Shown: positions 25,074 to 34,180, counted from the stretch's first letter. The stretch is DNA of 46,348 nucleotides from Mycolicibacterium xanthum (GCF_019710635.1 NZ_JAIFZS010000031.1:1-46348), one strand, 5' to 3'. A program made the numbers and translations. Notes: generated from the sequence alone by a model not told the origin.

Positions 25074-26147
25074 CTAAACCGGCTCTCGAAGTTCCAGGCG
25101 AGACCCAATGCTGTTGGGGATGTACGCGTCCGGCATGGCCGCGGCGATGGCGTGGGCGGCGCGCCACCCCGTGCAGTGCGCCGGGATGATCGCCTCGGCG
25201 CCGAGTTCGGCCAGAGCGTCGACCGTGGGTCCGATGAGGGGTTCGAATGCGGGACCGCTCAGGTGGAACCCGCCGACAACGGCGGCGACCCGCTCCACGC
25301 CGGTCAGGCGCGTCGCATGGCGAACGATGTTGACGATCCCGGAATGTCCGCACCCGGTCAGCACCACGAGCCCGTGGCCTGCAACGTTCACGATCAGCGC
25401 CTGGTCGTCGAGGATCAGCGGATCCGGTGTCCACGCTCCGTCGGTGAACGCCTCGTGGAACGGCATACCGCGTTCGAACTCCGTGGTGCGGTCGATCTCG
25501 CCGGTGATGAGCACCGAATCGTCGATCAGCAGCGAGGACTGCCGTCGTTCGATCACGTCGATTCCGGCTTCGCGCAGGGCGGTGCAGCTGGGCGCAGGAA
25601 GTTCGAGTTCGAGCAGACCCGGAATGGCGATGCGCCGCTTGGTGAACGCTCCCGGATGGATCACCAGCGGCAGGTTCGACGGGCCGACGCTTCGGATCAA
25701 CCCGTCCAGTCCGGTGACATGATCGAAATGCCCATGGCTGAGGACGACGAGCTCGATGTCAGACGGTGACAGCCCGAGGCGCCGCATGTTCTGCACCAGA
25801 CCGTCGGGGGTCATCCCGGCGTCGAACAGCAGATGATGGTCATGACCGGCTCGGCTCACCGTCACCAGCATCGAGAAGCCGTGCTCCGCCAACGGGATAT
25901 CGAATGTCTCGCCGGTGTCGAGCACATTGGTCGCCAGCCTCGGCGCCGCAGCTGCGGCCACCAGACTGTGACGATGCACCGGTCCCTGGTCGGTCAGCAG
26001 CAGGTCGGTGCTGTTGTCGACCAGCGTGGTCAAGGTGACCGCGTCCACTGGGGCCAACGCGACCAGATCGGTCATCGTTGCAACCGGCTCGGCCGGAATC
26101 ACCGGGAAGGCAGCCGCACCGGGATGAACATGGGGTTCGAAGCACAT
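25074..26147 (-). CDS. Metallo-beta-lactamase-fold hydrolase
   Basis: A 357-residue protein from ATG 26147 with GAAGGAGG upstream; the frame is open to 26192, but only 26147 has a good ribosome site. The metal-binding motif HxHxDH is SHGHFDHVTG (about residues 134-141). Later ligands are likely in LTGCGHSG and IIPAHCTGW. The long N-terminal part and GCGHSGIVNIVRHA place it near the COG1237 group (dihydropterin-ribofuranosylaminobenzene phosphate synthase-like), whose actual bacterial functions are mostly unknown. The next gene in the same direction upstream is a cyclase, 58 bases away. Confidence 0.82.
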   Translation of the reverse strand: MCFEPHVHPGAAAFPVIPAEPVATMTDLVALAPVDAVTLTTLVDNSTDLLLTDQGPVHRHSLVAAAAAPRLATNVLDTGETFDIPLAEHGFSMLVTVSRAGHDHHLLFDAGMTPDGLVQNMRRLGLSPSDIELVVLSHGHFDHVTGLDGLIRSVGPSNLPLVIHPGAFTKRRIAIPGLLELELPAPSCTALREAGIDVIERRQSSLLIDDSVLITGEIDRTTEFERGMPFHEAFTDGAWTPDPLILDDQALIVNVAGHGLVVLTGCGHSGIVNIVRHATRLTGVERVAAVVGGFHLSGPAFEPLIGPTVDALAELGAEAIIPAHCTGWRAAHAIAAAMPDAYIPNSIGSRLELREPV

Positions 26148-26205
26148 GCCGGCCTCCTTCATCGGGTCGCCGCCATCATGGTAAACGCCCATCGCGCTGC
26201 GGAAT

Positions 26206-27033
26206 TCAGGATCCGGCGGCCTGACCTTTCGGCGATACGGAGAGTCGGCGGGCCGTCAGCGGCTCTGCCTTGCCCTTGAGGTCGAGCGCGACGGCATCGC
26301 CCCCGCTGACCCCGCCGAGCCGCGCCACCGTGTCCGACATGACGATCTGACCGCCCGCGGCGACATGCTGAAGCCGCGACGCGGTGTTGACGACGTCGCC
26401 GATCGCGGTGAAGTCGCGGACCTCCCCATCACCGACGATCCCGACGTAGGCCGGGCCCACGTCGAGACCGATACCGACCTCCAATTGCGGACCGGTGGGC
26501 GACCCGTACCCCAGATCGCGCAGGATCTTGTGTGCGTCGGTGACCATGGATTCGATGTATCGGCCGTCCCTGCTCAGCGGCGCGAAATACAGGCCCAACA
26601 CGGCGTCACCGATCAGTTTGTCGACGATGCCGTGTTGCACGATGACCTGTGTCAGCGCCGCGTAGAAGTGGTTGAGGCGCGCCGCCATATCGGCGGGGGC
26701 GATCCGTTCGGCAAGTGCGGTCGAGTTGCGGACATCGGCGAACAGCACGCCGATCGTCAGTGTCACGCCCCCGGCCGGGGCGGACTCGAAACACATCTGG
26801 CACCAACGCGGGTTCTTGCGCGACGGGCTCTTGCCCACCCGGGCCATTAGCCAGCCTCCGACACCCCCGAACGGGTTGCCGCACGCCTCGCACCGCGGCT
26901 CGGATGGAAGCCTGGACAGAACGCCGATCGCACGGCGGACCCTGGCGTGGCCGAAGTACTCGTAGAACCGCGCCCACTCCTCCGCGCTGACCTGTGCGCC
27001 GCCCGGTCGCTGCGGCACGCGCCGCCTGGCCAT
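26206..27033 (-). CDS. Class III adenylate cyclase with N-terminal Cys pairs
   Basis: A 275-residue soluble protein from ATG 27033. The catalytic domain (about 92-270) has every key residue: metal-binding D100 (VLFADVRNST) and D143, substrate-specifying K139 (VDKLIGDA) with T209, and transition-state N216 and R220 (IGDVVNTASRLQ). It should therefore make cAMP as a homodimer. The N-terminal 90 residues are unusual: C48-x2-C51 and C78-x2-C81 (RCEACGNPF, RWCQMCFE) look like a zinc ribbon or a redox/Fe-S site that might gate activity. No membrane segment is present. The MBL-fold gene follows in the same direction and may be co-transcribed. Confidence 0.88.
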   Translation of the reverse strand: MARRRVPQRPGGAQVSAEEWARFYEYFGHARVRRAIGVLSRLPSEPRCEACGNPFGGVGGWLMARVGKSPSRKNPRWCQMCFESAPAGGVTLTIGVLFADVRNSTALAERIAPADMAARLNHFYAALTQVIVQHGIVDKLIGDAVLGLYFAPLSRDGRYIESMVTDAHKILRDLGYGSPTGPQLEVGIGLDVGPAYVGIVGDGEVRDFTAIGDVVNTASRLQHVAAGGQIVMSDTVARLGGVSGGDAVALDLKGKAEPLTARRLSVSPKGQAAGS

Positions 27034-27183
27034 GACATCGATTTTCCCACGGTCTGGCCACCGGTCGGAGCCGTTTCGGCCGATCGGTGTCGGCTCCGTC
27101 AGGACGGCACCCGCCGCGCGGCGGTATACCGCCGTGATCGGCAGCGGCGCCCGCTTCTGCTTCCAGCTGCCGAAAGAGATGAT

Positions 27184-27413
27184 TTGTCAAGGCGCATATA
27201 CGAATTCGAGATCCGACGCGGCAGCTGCAACGGCCTCGTGGTGTTGCCCTGCAAACACCGAGCGGACAAACACCGCGCGACGAGTTGATCGCGAGCCGGT
27301 TGCTCAATGAAGTCCTCGTCGATTTAGGTTGGCTGCCAACGACGTCAGGCGCGTTCTGCCGAGAGCATGCCGCGTCGGCGTTGCGCTTTTGCCAGCCGAA
27401 ACGACCATTCTGA
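27184..27413 (+). pseudogene. Second, frameshifted copy of the small conserved protein
   Basis: TTG 27184 begins SRRIYEFEIRRGSCNGLVVL, closely matching the protein at 20781. The frame ends early at 27288 after RATS. A one-base shift restores DELIASRLLNEVLVDLGW and LPTTSGAFCREHAASALRF up to the stop at 27413. The upstream 60 bases also resemble those of copy 1. CDSC of copy 1 is RGSC here, so one Cys is not kept. It is a decayed paralogue, unless a programmed frameshift is used. Confidence 0.75.
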
Positions 27414-27719
27414 CCGCGGTCGGCAAGCCGGCCGGCCAGTAGTACAGCCATTCACGCTGCCGGCCTGACCGGTTCGATCGTGCCTGCGTCCAGTGACGGC
27501 CCGAGTTCGATGGTAGGCACACCGCCAAGAGTCCGCTGAACGCTCCGAGCCGGTGGTCTCCGTGTGGCGGGTTGTGGATCCTCACCCTGGGAGCTCGCTC
27601 TCAGCGCGCCGCTCAGGCAGATCGCCGAGCGTTGGCCCAGCACCGAGCGGGAGCCGGTGACCATTGCGGTGTTCGATGACACCTGCGGCAACCTGATCCA
27701 GACCCGGAACAACCGACGG
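27414..27719 (+). pseudogene. Gap with a remnant of a VOC-family protein
   Basis: Around 27600-27700 the forward frame reads APLRQIAERWPSTEREPVTI and AVFDDTCGNLIQ. The second stretch is the characteristic last strand of glyoxalase/VOC proteins (AVFDDTCGNLIQ). The frame is closed upstream and lacks the other strands and metal ligands, so only a C-terminal scrap remains. Nothing else was recognised in the gap. Confidence 0.45.
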
Positions 27720-29717
27720 TCAGGACTGGCTGCGGTTCCATTCGATCCACCCCACCCCGGTGCGGCCGTCGGCGGTGCGCACGGTGCCCCAGGCCCGCGG
27801 GAAGCGACTGAGCCGACCGTCAGTCGAGGTCAGCAGCACGGGCGCGTGCCCGCGTACATCGATGGTCGCGGCGATGTCCCCCGGGGCGAAATCCAACTCT
27901 GCGGACACCGGTAAACCGTTGTCGGAGAACGTCTCCCGAGCAGCCACCCGCTCGAGCTCGACGAGGGGTTCGCCGGGACGCTGCAGGTAACCGACCGACA
28001 TCGGCGGTATCCCCGGGATGCGGATCTCCACGCCGTGCAGGTGCGTGCCGTCGTCGAGGTGCAGCGCGCTCCACACCCAGTCCATGCTCCACCAGTCGCG
28101 CGGCGCCCACGAGTGGTCGCGCTGGCCGGCGACGTCGGCGAACTCGTAGGTCTGCCCGTCCGCGGTCACCGAACCCGAGACCGTGCAGGGAATCTCATAG
28201 CGGGGCGACAGCCGGTACTGGTACGGGGTTCCCACCGTCGTCCAGGTCAGATCCACTGTCACCTCGACCGGGCGGCCCGGCTCGCCGCGCAGCAGCGCCG
28301 ACGGGTCGTCGTAGGCCTGCCCGCGGCCGCGCATCGTGACGCCGAACGCCTGCAACGGGTCGAGCACCGCCATGCCGAACTCCAGGTCCCCGGTGCGGAC
28401 CAGGGTGTGGTCCTCGGGCAGTGGCGCCTCGAAGTCCAGGGCCGCGATCGTCGGCATCCCGGGTCCGCACAGCAGCCCGTTGATCCACCCGTGTCCCTGG
28501 TTGGCGATCAGTCCGAGTCGGAACCAGCCGCCGACCTGCTGGCCCGGATCGGCGAAGTCGAAGTACCAGCTCTCACTCCACAGCGCCTCGTCACCGGCCT
28601 GGTGGCGGCCCTCGTCGGCGGGCTCCGGCTGCAGGGGCTCCGGGGTGGCGGGCGGCGGCAGGATCGCCATCGCCCCGGTGTCGATCACCTGCTGGCAGTG
28701 CCGCGCCAGCATCGCCATGAACATCTCGTCGCCGCGCGGGGTGCGTTCGACGACCATCGAGGACACGATCGCCATCAACACCCCGAGGAAGCTCTGGTGG
28801 CGCACCCCCTCGCGAACGTCCGCCAGGCTGACCGGCGTTTCCGGGCCCAGGGCGCGGTGATAGGCCTCGAGCAACTCGTCGTAGTGTTCGCGGCGCTGCT
28901 CGATCGGCAGGGCACACCCGAGGAAGTACGCGACGTCGCTGAACGCCGGCCCCCACGTGACCGTCTGCCAGTCGACGACCGTCAGCGGCCGGTCCGCCCC
29001 GGGCTCACCGAACAGCATGTTGTCCAGGCGGAAGTCGCCGTGCACGAGCCCGCGGGGGGCCTCCGATACCGTTTCGGCGGCCATGTAGGCGTCGAACACC
29101 GTGACGAAGTGGTCGCACACCTCGCGGTGCGACGGGTCGATCCGGTCGCCGTAGCGGTCGATGAAGCCCGCGTACAGGGCAGCGACCAGATCCTGGTTGA
29201 CCGGGGACTCGCGGGTGAGCCACTTCGCCCCGGCCAGCGAGTCGTTGCCCAGCAGCGGTCCGTGCACGAGCCCCAACTGCGTCATCGCCAGCAGCGCCTG
29301 CTCGGCCGTGGCGCCACGGATCTCGTCGCCGACGACAGCGGGCGCGGCGTCGCCGAGCAGCAGGTCGAACGCCCCGGTCGCCGGGTCGTAGGCCGCATGC
29401 AGGCACGGCGCGATGGGCCCGTCCAGCCCGGGGGCGACGTCGGTGTAGAAGTTGACCTCGCCCTCGTAGAGACCCATGGCCAAGCCGGTCTGCCGGCTGC
29501 TGGGGTCGGCGGCGGCGACCTTGAGGACCATCGAGTCCGGTCCGTGTTCGGCCTCGGCATAGCTCAGCGTCACCCGGTAGCACTCGCTCATCTGACCGGT
29601 GCCGATGCGCTCGACGGTGAACTCCGTGACGGTCCCCTTCCCGATCACGCTGGTCAGCCAGTCGGCGGTCAGGTCGGAGGCTCGCTCGATGATGCGGGGA
29701 CGCAGTGACGACGACAC
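27720..29717 (-). CDS. Kinase-like (APH/EcKinase) protein fused to a lipocalin-like domain
   Basis: A 665-residue protein. GTG 29717 is chosen because TATACG lies eight bases upstream on the coding strand, suggesting a near-leaderless start; a TTG at 29735 is in the promoter. Residues 1-350 are an aminoglycoside phosphotransferase/ecdysteroid-kinase-like domain with [14 protein letters not shown] (catalytic Asp) and [11 protein letters not shown] (metal Asp). After a Pro-rich linker, residues 375-665 form a beta-rich domain ([31 protein letters not shown]) like the DUF7064/7065 or carotenoid-hydratase/tocopherol-cyclase-like barrels. Together they suggest phosphorylation of a small hydrophobic or polyol substrate. 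The substrate is unknown. Confidence 0.8.
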   Translation of the reverse strand: MSSSLRPRIIERASDLTADWLTSVIGKGTVTEFTVERIGTGQMSECYRVTLSYAEAEHGPDSMVLKVAAADPSSRQTGLAMGLYEGEVNFYTDVAPGLDGPIAPCLHAAYDPATGAFDLLLGDAAPAVVGDEIRGATAEQALLAMTQLGLVHGPLLGNDSLAGAKWLTRESPVNQDLVAALYAGFIDRYGDRIDPSHREVCDHFVTVFDAYMAAETVSEAPRGLVHGDFRLDNMLFGEPGADRPLTVVDWQTVTWGPAFSDVAYFLGCALPIEQRREHYDELLEAYHRALGPETPVSLADVREGVRHQSFLGVLMAIVSSMVVERTPRGDEMFMAMLARHCQQVIDTGAMAILPPPATPEPLQPEPADEGRHQAGDEALWSESWYFDFADPGQQVGGWFRLGLIANQGHGWINGLLCGPGMPTIAALDFEAPLPEDHTLVRTGDLEFGMAVLDPLQAFGVTMRGRGQAYDDPSALLRGEPGRPVEVTVDLTWTTVGTPYQYRLSPRYEIPCTVSGSVTADGQTYEFADVAGQRDHSWAPRDWWSMDWVWSALHLDDGTHLHGVEIRIPGIPPMSVGYLQRPGEPLVELERVAARETFSDNGLPVSAELDFAPGDIAATIDVRGHAPVLLTSTDGRLSRFPRAWGTVRTADGRTGVGWIEWNRSQS

Positions 29718-29819
29718 CGGGCCAACGTATAGCAACCGTCCTGAGCCGAACGGTGCATCCGCGAAATCAATTGACGGCCGTCAAACCAGGACGGCGCAGG
29801 GTCACCGAACGCGCTTTCT

Positions 29820-30131
29820 GGCGGACCTGACCGGGTCAGGACCGGATGAACTGCAACAGGTCGGCGCACGACCTCGCCGCCCCCGGTGGAGTGCCCGACG
29901 TGCACGCGTCGCGCAGATCCAGGTGCTCGACCACCGCGGCCAGATCGTCGGCGTGGTGATCCATCTCGTGGCCGTCGGCAATCTAGGCTGGACCGGCCCT
30001 GCCCGCGCCGGTCGTGGGCGATCACCCGATAACCGTGGCCCAAGAAGAACATCATCTGGGCGTCCCAGTCGTCGCCGGACAGCGGCCATCCGTGGCTGAA
30101 CACGATCGGCTGGCATCGCGTGTCCTGACAA
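29820..30131 (-). pseudogene. Haloperoxidase-type alpha/beta hydrolase, decayed
   Basis: The reverse strand reads [40 protein letters not shown], then in another frame [20 protein letters not shown], and in a third [12 protein letters not shown]. These are consecutive pieces of a non-haem chloroperoxidase (about 275 residues when complete), with the nucleophile motif GHSTGG. At least two frameshifts separate the pieces. The N-terminal strands and the whole C-terminal half with the catalytic Asp and His are absent. Confidence 0.75.
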
Positions 30132-30348
30132 GCGGCGGAAGGGAATCCACGAGACGCCGGCGGCTCGCGACCGACAGCACTCCCGATCCCCGGTGCGTTC
30201 GCATCAGAGCGGTGACGGCCGGCGCCCAACTGCTGGGTCCGAGAATGCCTGGTGCCCGGTGGTTTCGGAATACCTGCCAGACCCCTGATCGCACGAATCC
30301 GTACCGGTGTCCCGGATTCCCACAGCGATCGGCGGTAGGATTCGCGGC

Positions 30349-30666
30349 GTGCTGGTTAAACGCCTCGCCGCGCTGCTTGGCCTGTGCTGGGTGGGCCTCG
30401 GCCTGGGCTTGACGATGCTTCCCGCCCAGGCTTCGGCGGATGTCTGCGGGTCCGTCGGTGGCCGCCACGTCTCGGTGAGCGGCTGCGGCAACGTCGCCGA
30501 TGCGGTCGCGCCGTGGGTCCCGCCACCGTCCTATTACGCGCCGATGCCCGAGGACTTCAACGCGGCACCGCCGCCACCACCACCTCCGCCTCCCCCGCCG
30601 CCGCCGCCGAACGTGAACGTCTGCGCGAACTTCGGACGGCGGGTCAGCGTGAGCGGCTGCATCTAA
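30349..30666 (+). CDS. Small secreted protein with two Cys loops and a poly-Pro linker
   Basis: A 105-residue protein from GTG 30349. TAGGAT (30336-30341) ends seven bases before the start, indicating a leaderless transcript. A signal peptide ([20 protein letters not shown], cleavage likely after QASA) leads to a mature form with two similar segments, [16 protein letters not shown] and [15 protein letters not shown]. They are separated by about 50 residues, including a run of about fourteen prolines. Each segment could close a small disulfide loop. I do not recognise a family. It ends 14 bases before the siderophore-interacting protein gene and may be co-transcribed with it. Confidence 0.75.
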   Translation: MLVKRLAALLGLCWVGLGLGLTMLPAQASADVCGSVGGRHVSVSGCGNVADAVAPWVPPPSYYAPMPEDFNAAPPPPPPPPPPPPPPNVNVCANFGRRVSVSGCI

Positions 30667-30680
30667 AGCCGCCCGCCCGA

Positions 30681-31493
30681 GTGCCGTTCACGCTGGCCGG
30701 CGTCGTTGGGACGGTCGCCCTCGGCCCGCGCATGCAGCGGATCGAGGTCGAGGCCGAGGACCCCGGAACCCTCGCCGTCCCGGTCGCGGCCGACGCGGCG
30801 GTCGGGGTCTATTTCGGCGGCGGCGACCCGTCGGGCACCGACGCGCGGACCTACTCGGTGCGCCATCACGACGGTGCGCGACTGACGCTGGACGTCGTGC
30901 TGCACACCCATGGGCCGGGCACCGGCTGGGCGTCGACGGCCCGGCCCGGACAGCGGGTGGGTCTCGACCACGCCCGGTCCTGGTACCGGCCGCCGCCCGA
31001 GACCCGGTGGCAGTTGCTGGTCGGCGACCTGGCCGGGTTACCCGCATGCGCGCGGATCCTCGACGAACTCCCCGCGGACGTTCCCGTCACGCTGGTCGTC
31101 GAGGTCCCCGACGACGCTGACCTGGACTATCTCCCCGGTCATCCGAATCTGACGATCGTCGCGGCGACCGGGACCGGCAACGGCTTGGGCCCGAGCCGAT
31201 TGGGCGGGCTGGTCGCCGGGCTGGCGCTGCCCGACGGGCCGGGCTACTGCTGGTTGGGCGCAGAGGCAACCCAGTCCCGGGCGGTCCGCAAGCACCTTCG
31301 CGCGCTGGGCTGGACCACCGACCGATACGACGTCACCGGATACTGGCGCCACGACTCCGAACGCTGGGACGCCCGGTTCGCGCAGGTATCCGGCGACGCA
31401 CTGGCCGTCTACCAACGGGCGCTGGCCGACGGCAAGGGCGACAAGCTGGCCCTCGAGGAGTTCGACGAGGCGCTGGAACGGGTCGGCCTGTGA
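30681..31493 (+). CDS. Siderophore-interacting protein family (SIP) oxidoreductase
   Basis: A 270-residue protein from GTG 30681. TYSVRHHDGARLTLDVVLHT is the RxYS-like FAD-binding motif with the HGPGTGWA loop. The C-terminal SIP domain contains LVGDLAGLPACARIL and YCWLGAEATQSRAVRKHL, followed by YWRHDSERWD. SIP/ViuB proteins reduce ferric siderophores in the cytoplasm with an FAD cofactor and release Fe(II). No siderophore synthesis or uptake gene is seen around it. It converges with the thioesterase gene, four bases between stops. Confidence 0.88.
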   Translation: MPFTLAGVVGTVALGPRMQRIEVEAEDPGTLAVPVAADAAVGVYFGGGDPSGTDARTYSVRHHDGARLTLDVVLHTHGPGTGWASTARPGQRVGLDHARSWYRPPPETRWQLLVGDLAGLPACARILDELPADVPVTLVVEVPDDADLDYLPGHPNLTIVAATGTGNGLGPSRLGGLVAGLALPDGPGYCWLGAEATQSRAVRKHLRALGWTTDRYDVTGYWRHDSERWDARFAQVSGDALAVYQRALADGKGDKLALEEFDEALERVGL

Positions 31494-31497
31494 GCGC

Positions 31498-32316
31498 TTA
31501 CTCGTAGTTGATCTCACCCGGCCGGAACCGGCCCTTGGAGAAGTCGATCTGGGCCGCCGGGTTGGCCACCGCGGTGGTCATCCCCGACCCGAAGGCACCG
31601 AGACGGTCGAACAGCGTCGCGGTGCCCACCGCGATCCCGTCCGTGGCGTGATGGGAGTCGGCCTGGACGCCGATCCAGCGATCAACGGGCAGGCGTGACA
31701 GCGCCACCGTCAGGTCGCCGTTGATGTATCCGATCCCAGCGCTGCCCAGGTTGGTCACCAGGCTGGTGGCCTCGGCCAGCTGGGCCGCCCGCACGAACCC
31801 GGAGCTGTCCTGCCCGGCCACCACGTTGATGCTGTTGTGGAAGAACCGCTTTCGCGCGTCGTTCTGGTGGTCGGCGGGCGACCGGGTCCATCCGGCACCC
31901 TCGCTGGTCACGTACGGCAGCAGATCGTCGTCGGGCACCGGAGCTACCGGAAACGCCGTGCCGGCCGTCCACAGCTCTCCGGGCGGGGCCTCGGACCTGC
32001 GGTACTGCACCAGCGTCGCCCGGGCCACCACCCGGCCCTCCTGCACCACGTCGCATTCGGCGCTGCGGACCCGGCGCCCGTCACGCACCACCCGAAGGTC
32101 GAGCGTTGTGTGCCGGTTGCGTCCCGCCCGCACCAGATCCACGGTCAGCCTGGTCGGCATGAACTCGGGCGAGCCGAACCGCTTCTCCAGCGTCCAGGCG
32201 GCCAGCCCGACGATGGCCGGGCCGTTCAGATGGTCCGGCCCCCAGTGGCTGTGCGCGAACCTGGTCGGCGCGAACCCGTCGCCGTCGGCGGTGAAGTAGG
32301 CCGCGTCGTCGGTCAC
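31498..32316 (-). CDS. Acyl-CoA thioesterase-family protein
   Basis: A 272-residue double hot-dog protein whose GTG start (32316) directly follows the stop of the SDR gene. GPDHLNGPAIVGLAAWTLE and MPTRLTVDLVRAGR are typical of the TesB-like acyl-CoA thioesterase domain, with the second half ending AQIDFSKGRFRPGEINYE. It would hydrolyse an acyl-CoA to free acid, or act as a non-catalytic relative. Operon with the SDR and TetR genes suggests a small acyl-CoA or steroid-like pathway; the substrate cannot be read. Confidence 0.78.
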   Translation of the reverse strand: MTDDAAYFTADGDGFAPTRFAHSHWGPDHLNGPAIVGLAAWTLEKRFGSPEFMPTRLTVDLVRAGRNRHTTLDLRVVRDGRRVRSAECDVVQEGRVVARATLVQYRRSEAPPGELWTAGTAFPVAPVPDDDLLPYVTSEGAGWTRSPADHQNDARKRFFHNSINVVAGQDSSGFVRAAQLAEATSLVTNLGSAGIGYINGDLTVALSRLPVDRWIGVQADSHHATDGIAVGTATLFDRLGAFGSGMTTAVANPAAQIDFSKGRFRPGEINYE

Positions 32317-33015
32317 TCAGGTGTTCCTGCCTCCATTGACACCGAGGATCTGTCCGGTGATGTAGCCGGCGTCCTCGGAGATCAGGAACGAGCAGGCCGC
32401 GGCGATGTCCTCGGGGCGGCCCATCCGGCGCACCGGGGTCGCTTCGATCGTGGCCTGCACGCCCACAAAGCCGCGTGCCTCGGCGCTCCGCAGCATCGGG
32501 GTGTCGATGAACCCCGGCGGAACCGCGTTGACCGTGATGCCGGCAGGCCCGTACTCCAGTGCCAGACACTTGGTCAGCCCGTTGACCGCGGACTTCGCCG
32601 CGACGTAGTGCGACATGTAGGGCGTCCCGGAGTGGGTGCTGGACGAGGAGATGTTCACGATGCGCCCCCAGCCGGCCTCGATCATGTCGGGCAGGACCGC
32701 CTGGGTGCAGTGGAAGACGCCGTTGAGGTTGACGTTCACGACGCGCTGCCACTCGTCGAATCCGATGTCGGTGAACTTCTTGAACCCGTCCAGGCCCGCG
32801 GCGTTGACCAGGATCGCGATCGGTCCCAGCCGCGTGCGGACGGCGTCCAGCGCGGCATCGACCTGCTGCCGGTCGGTGACGTCGGCGACTTGGGAGAAAT
32901 CGTCCTGGCCGGGCTGCAGATCGAGGGTCGCGACCTGGTGGCCGTCGGCACGCAACCGCTCGGCCACCGCGCGGCCGATCCCCGACCCGCCTCCCGTCAC
33001 TACCGCAGTCTTCAT
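32317..33015 (-). CDS. Short-chain dehydrogenase/reductase, FabG-like
   Basis: A 232-residue classical SDR: cofactor motif TGGGSGIG (about residues 8-15), NAAG at the active-site rim, catalytic Ser in IVNISSSSTHSG and the pair Y-x3-K in SHYVAAKSAV. DLQPG after strand 2 favours NAD(H). It ends with the usual GQILGVNGGRNT. The ATG at 33015 overlaps the TetR stop (ATGA), and the thioesterase follows directly, so the three are one operon. It probably interconverts a 3-hydroxy and 3-oxo group on a lipid-like substrate. Confidence 0.88.
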   Translation of the reverse strand: MKTAVVTGGGSGIGRAVAERLRADGHQVATLDLQPGQDDFSQVADVTDRQQVDAALDAVRTRLGPIAILVNAAGLDGFKKFTDIGFDEWQRVVNVNLNGVFHCTQAVLPDMIEAGWGRIVNISSSSTHSGTPYMSHYVAAKSAVNGLTKCLALEYGPAGITVNAVPPGFIDTPMLRSAEARGFVGVQATIEATPVRRMGRPEDIAAACSFLISEDAGYITGQILGVNGGRNT

Positions 33016-33608
33016 TCGGTGTCCTTTCTGCGCTTCCGCGGTGCCCGTATCCCGAGCGTTTTCCGTCCCGCGTCGATCAGGTGGGCGCTGAGTTCGTCGT
33101 CACTCAGCCCTGCAGGCAGCGGGCCCGCGGCCGCCGCCATTCCGGCGAAAACCATCGCCGCGCGCACCCGGCCCGCGGGGCCGGGGTCCACGTCGGCCAG
33201 CAGCGCCATCTGCCGGCGGATGAGCGCCACCCACTCGGCACGCTGCTCGAGCGCCGTGGCCACGCCGGGATCGGCCGCGAGCACCGCCACCAGTCCGCGG
33301 TTTCGCACCGCCAGCTCGGCGTAGCCGGTGAGCATCCCGTCCGCCCTGGCCGACGGCGAGCGTTTCAGGCTCGCGGCCTCGACCACCTGCCCCAACTCGG
33401 CCAGCAGCGGCTCGAGCACGGCGATCAGCAGCTGCTCACGGGTCCGAAAATGGTGGTAGATGGCGGCTTTGGTGAAACCCATCTCGTCGGCGATCATCTG
33501 CAACGAGGTGCCGGCGTAGCTGTGCCTGGTGAACAGGTCGATCGCCACACCGATCACCCGGTCGCGGGTGTGCGTCGCGGAAGAACGGTCCACAGCGGCG
33601 ATGCCCAC
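33012..33608 (-). CDS. TetR-family regulator of the SDR-thioesterase operon
   Basis: A 198-residue protein from GTG 33608 with GGGAGG six bases before it; the open frame continues to 33752 across the promoter and is not used. The helix-turn-helix is YAGTSLQMIADEMGFTKAA then IYHHFRTREQLL. It is first in an operon with the SDR and the thioesterase, so it likely autoregulates. A direct repeat CTAGCCG(A/T)TCG lies at 33641 and 33664 in its upstream region. The effector might be the acyl-CoA or ketone handled by the operon. Confidence 0.87.
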   Translation of the reverse strand: MGIAAVDRSSATHTRDRVIGVAIDLFTRHSYAGTSLQMIADEMGFTKAAIYHHFRTREQLLIAVLEPLLAELGQVVEAASLKRSPSARADGMLTGYAELAVRNRGLVAVLAADPGVATALEQRAEWVALIRRQMALLADVDPGPAGRVRAAMVFAGMAAAAGPLPAGLSDDELSAHLIDAGRKTLGIRAPRKRRKDTE

Positions 33609-33640
33609 AACCGACCTCCCATCACAGACCCAGCCAACTC

Positions 33641-33675
33641 CTAGCCGATCGTAAAGTAGACCACTAGCCGTTCGG
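33641..33675. promoter_or_regulatory. Direct repeats upstream of the TetR operon
   Basis: CTAGCCGATCG (33641-33651) and CTAGCCGTTCG (33664-33674) are direct repeats 23 bases apart, about two helical turns, in front of the TetR-SDR-thioesterase operon and behind tspO. They may bind the TetR protein, although its sites are more often palindromic. Confidence 0.35.
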
Positions 33676-33697
33676 CAAGCAAATGGCGCCGCGAAGG

Positions 33698-34180
33698 TCA
33701 GCGATTCAGCTGCCAGATCCGGCCCGACAACGCGGTGGCGAACGCACACCACAGCGGGTAGACGGACAGCGCCGCACCGGCGCGAGGGTTGACCGCACCC
33801 GCCCGGCGGGCCAGGTCGGCGCTGCTCGCGGTCAGCGCGCCGGCCAGCACCGTGGCCGCACCGAGCCGTCGCCGGTTGAAGAACACCCAGCTCCAGCCGG
33901 CGTTGAGGACCAGGTTGGCCGCCAACGCCCGGCTGTAGGCGCGGGCCCGCTCGGTCTCACCGCGCTCGTTCAGCGTGTCGATCGTCGACGCCGACACGAC
34001 GGCGATGTCGGCGTAGAGGATGTTCCACGCGATCGGGAACGCGGCCCGCGGCGGCTGGAAGCCGGGTTTCCTCAGCCGTTGGTACCAGGGCGAACCGACG
34101 GCCGGCCCGGTCGCCAGACCACCGGCCGCACCGGCCGCGAACGAGGCACCGGCGGTTTTGGCAAGGGTCAAGGCGCGCAT
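33698..34180 (-). CDS. tspO: TspO/MBR-family membrane protein
   Basis: A 160-residue five-helix membrane protein from ATG 34180 with AAAGGAA upstream. SPWYQRLRKPGFQPP with the following AFPIAWNILY is the TspO signature, and NLVLNAGWSWVFFNRRRLG is the helix-3/4 region with conserved Trp and Asn. TspO proteins bind tetrapyrroles and sterols and are linked to stress and porphyrin homeostasis. It lies just downstream of the NCS1 permease in the same direction (68 bases), but carries its own ribosome site. Confidence 0.9.
   Translation of the reverse strand: MRALTLAKTAGASFAAGAAGGLATGPAVGSPWYQRLRKPGFQPPRAAFPIAWNILYADIAVVSASTIDTLNERGETERARAYSRALAANLVLNAGWSWVFFNRRRLGAATVLAGALTASSADLARRAGAVNPRAGAALSVYPLWCAFATALSGRIWQLNR

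Noticed and set aside
28035..29708. Very long frames antisense to the kinase/lipocalin fusion, the P450, the antiporter and others
   Set aside because: They mirror the codon bias of the real genes on the other strand and show no protein motifs.
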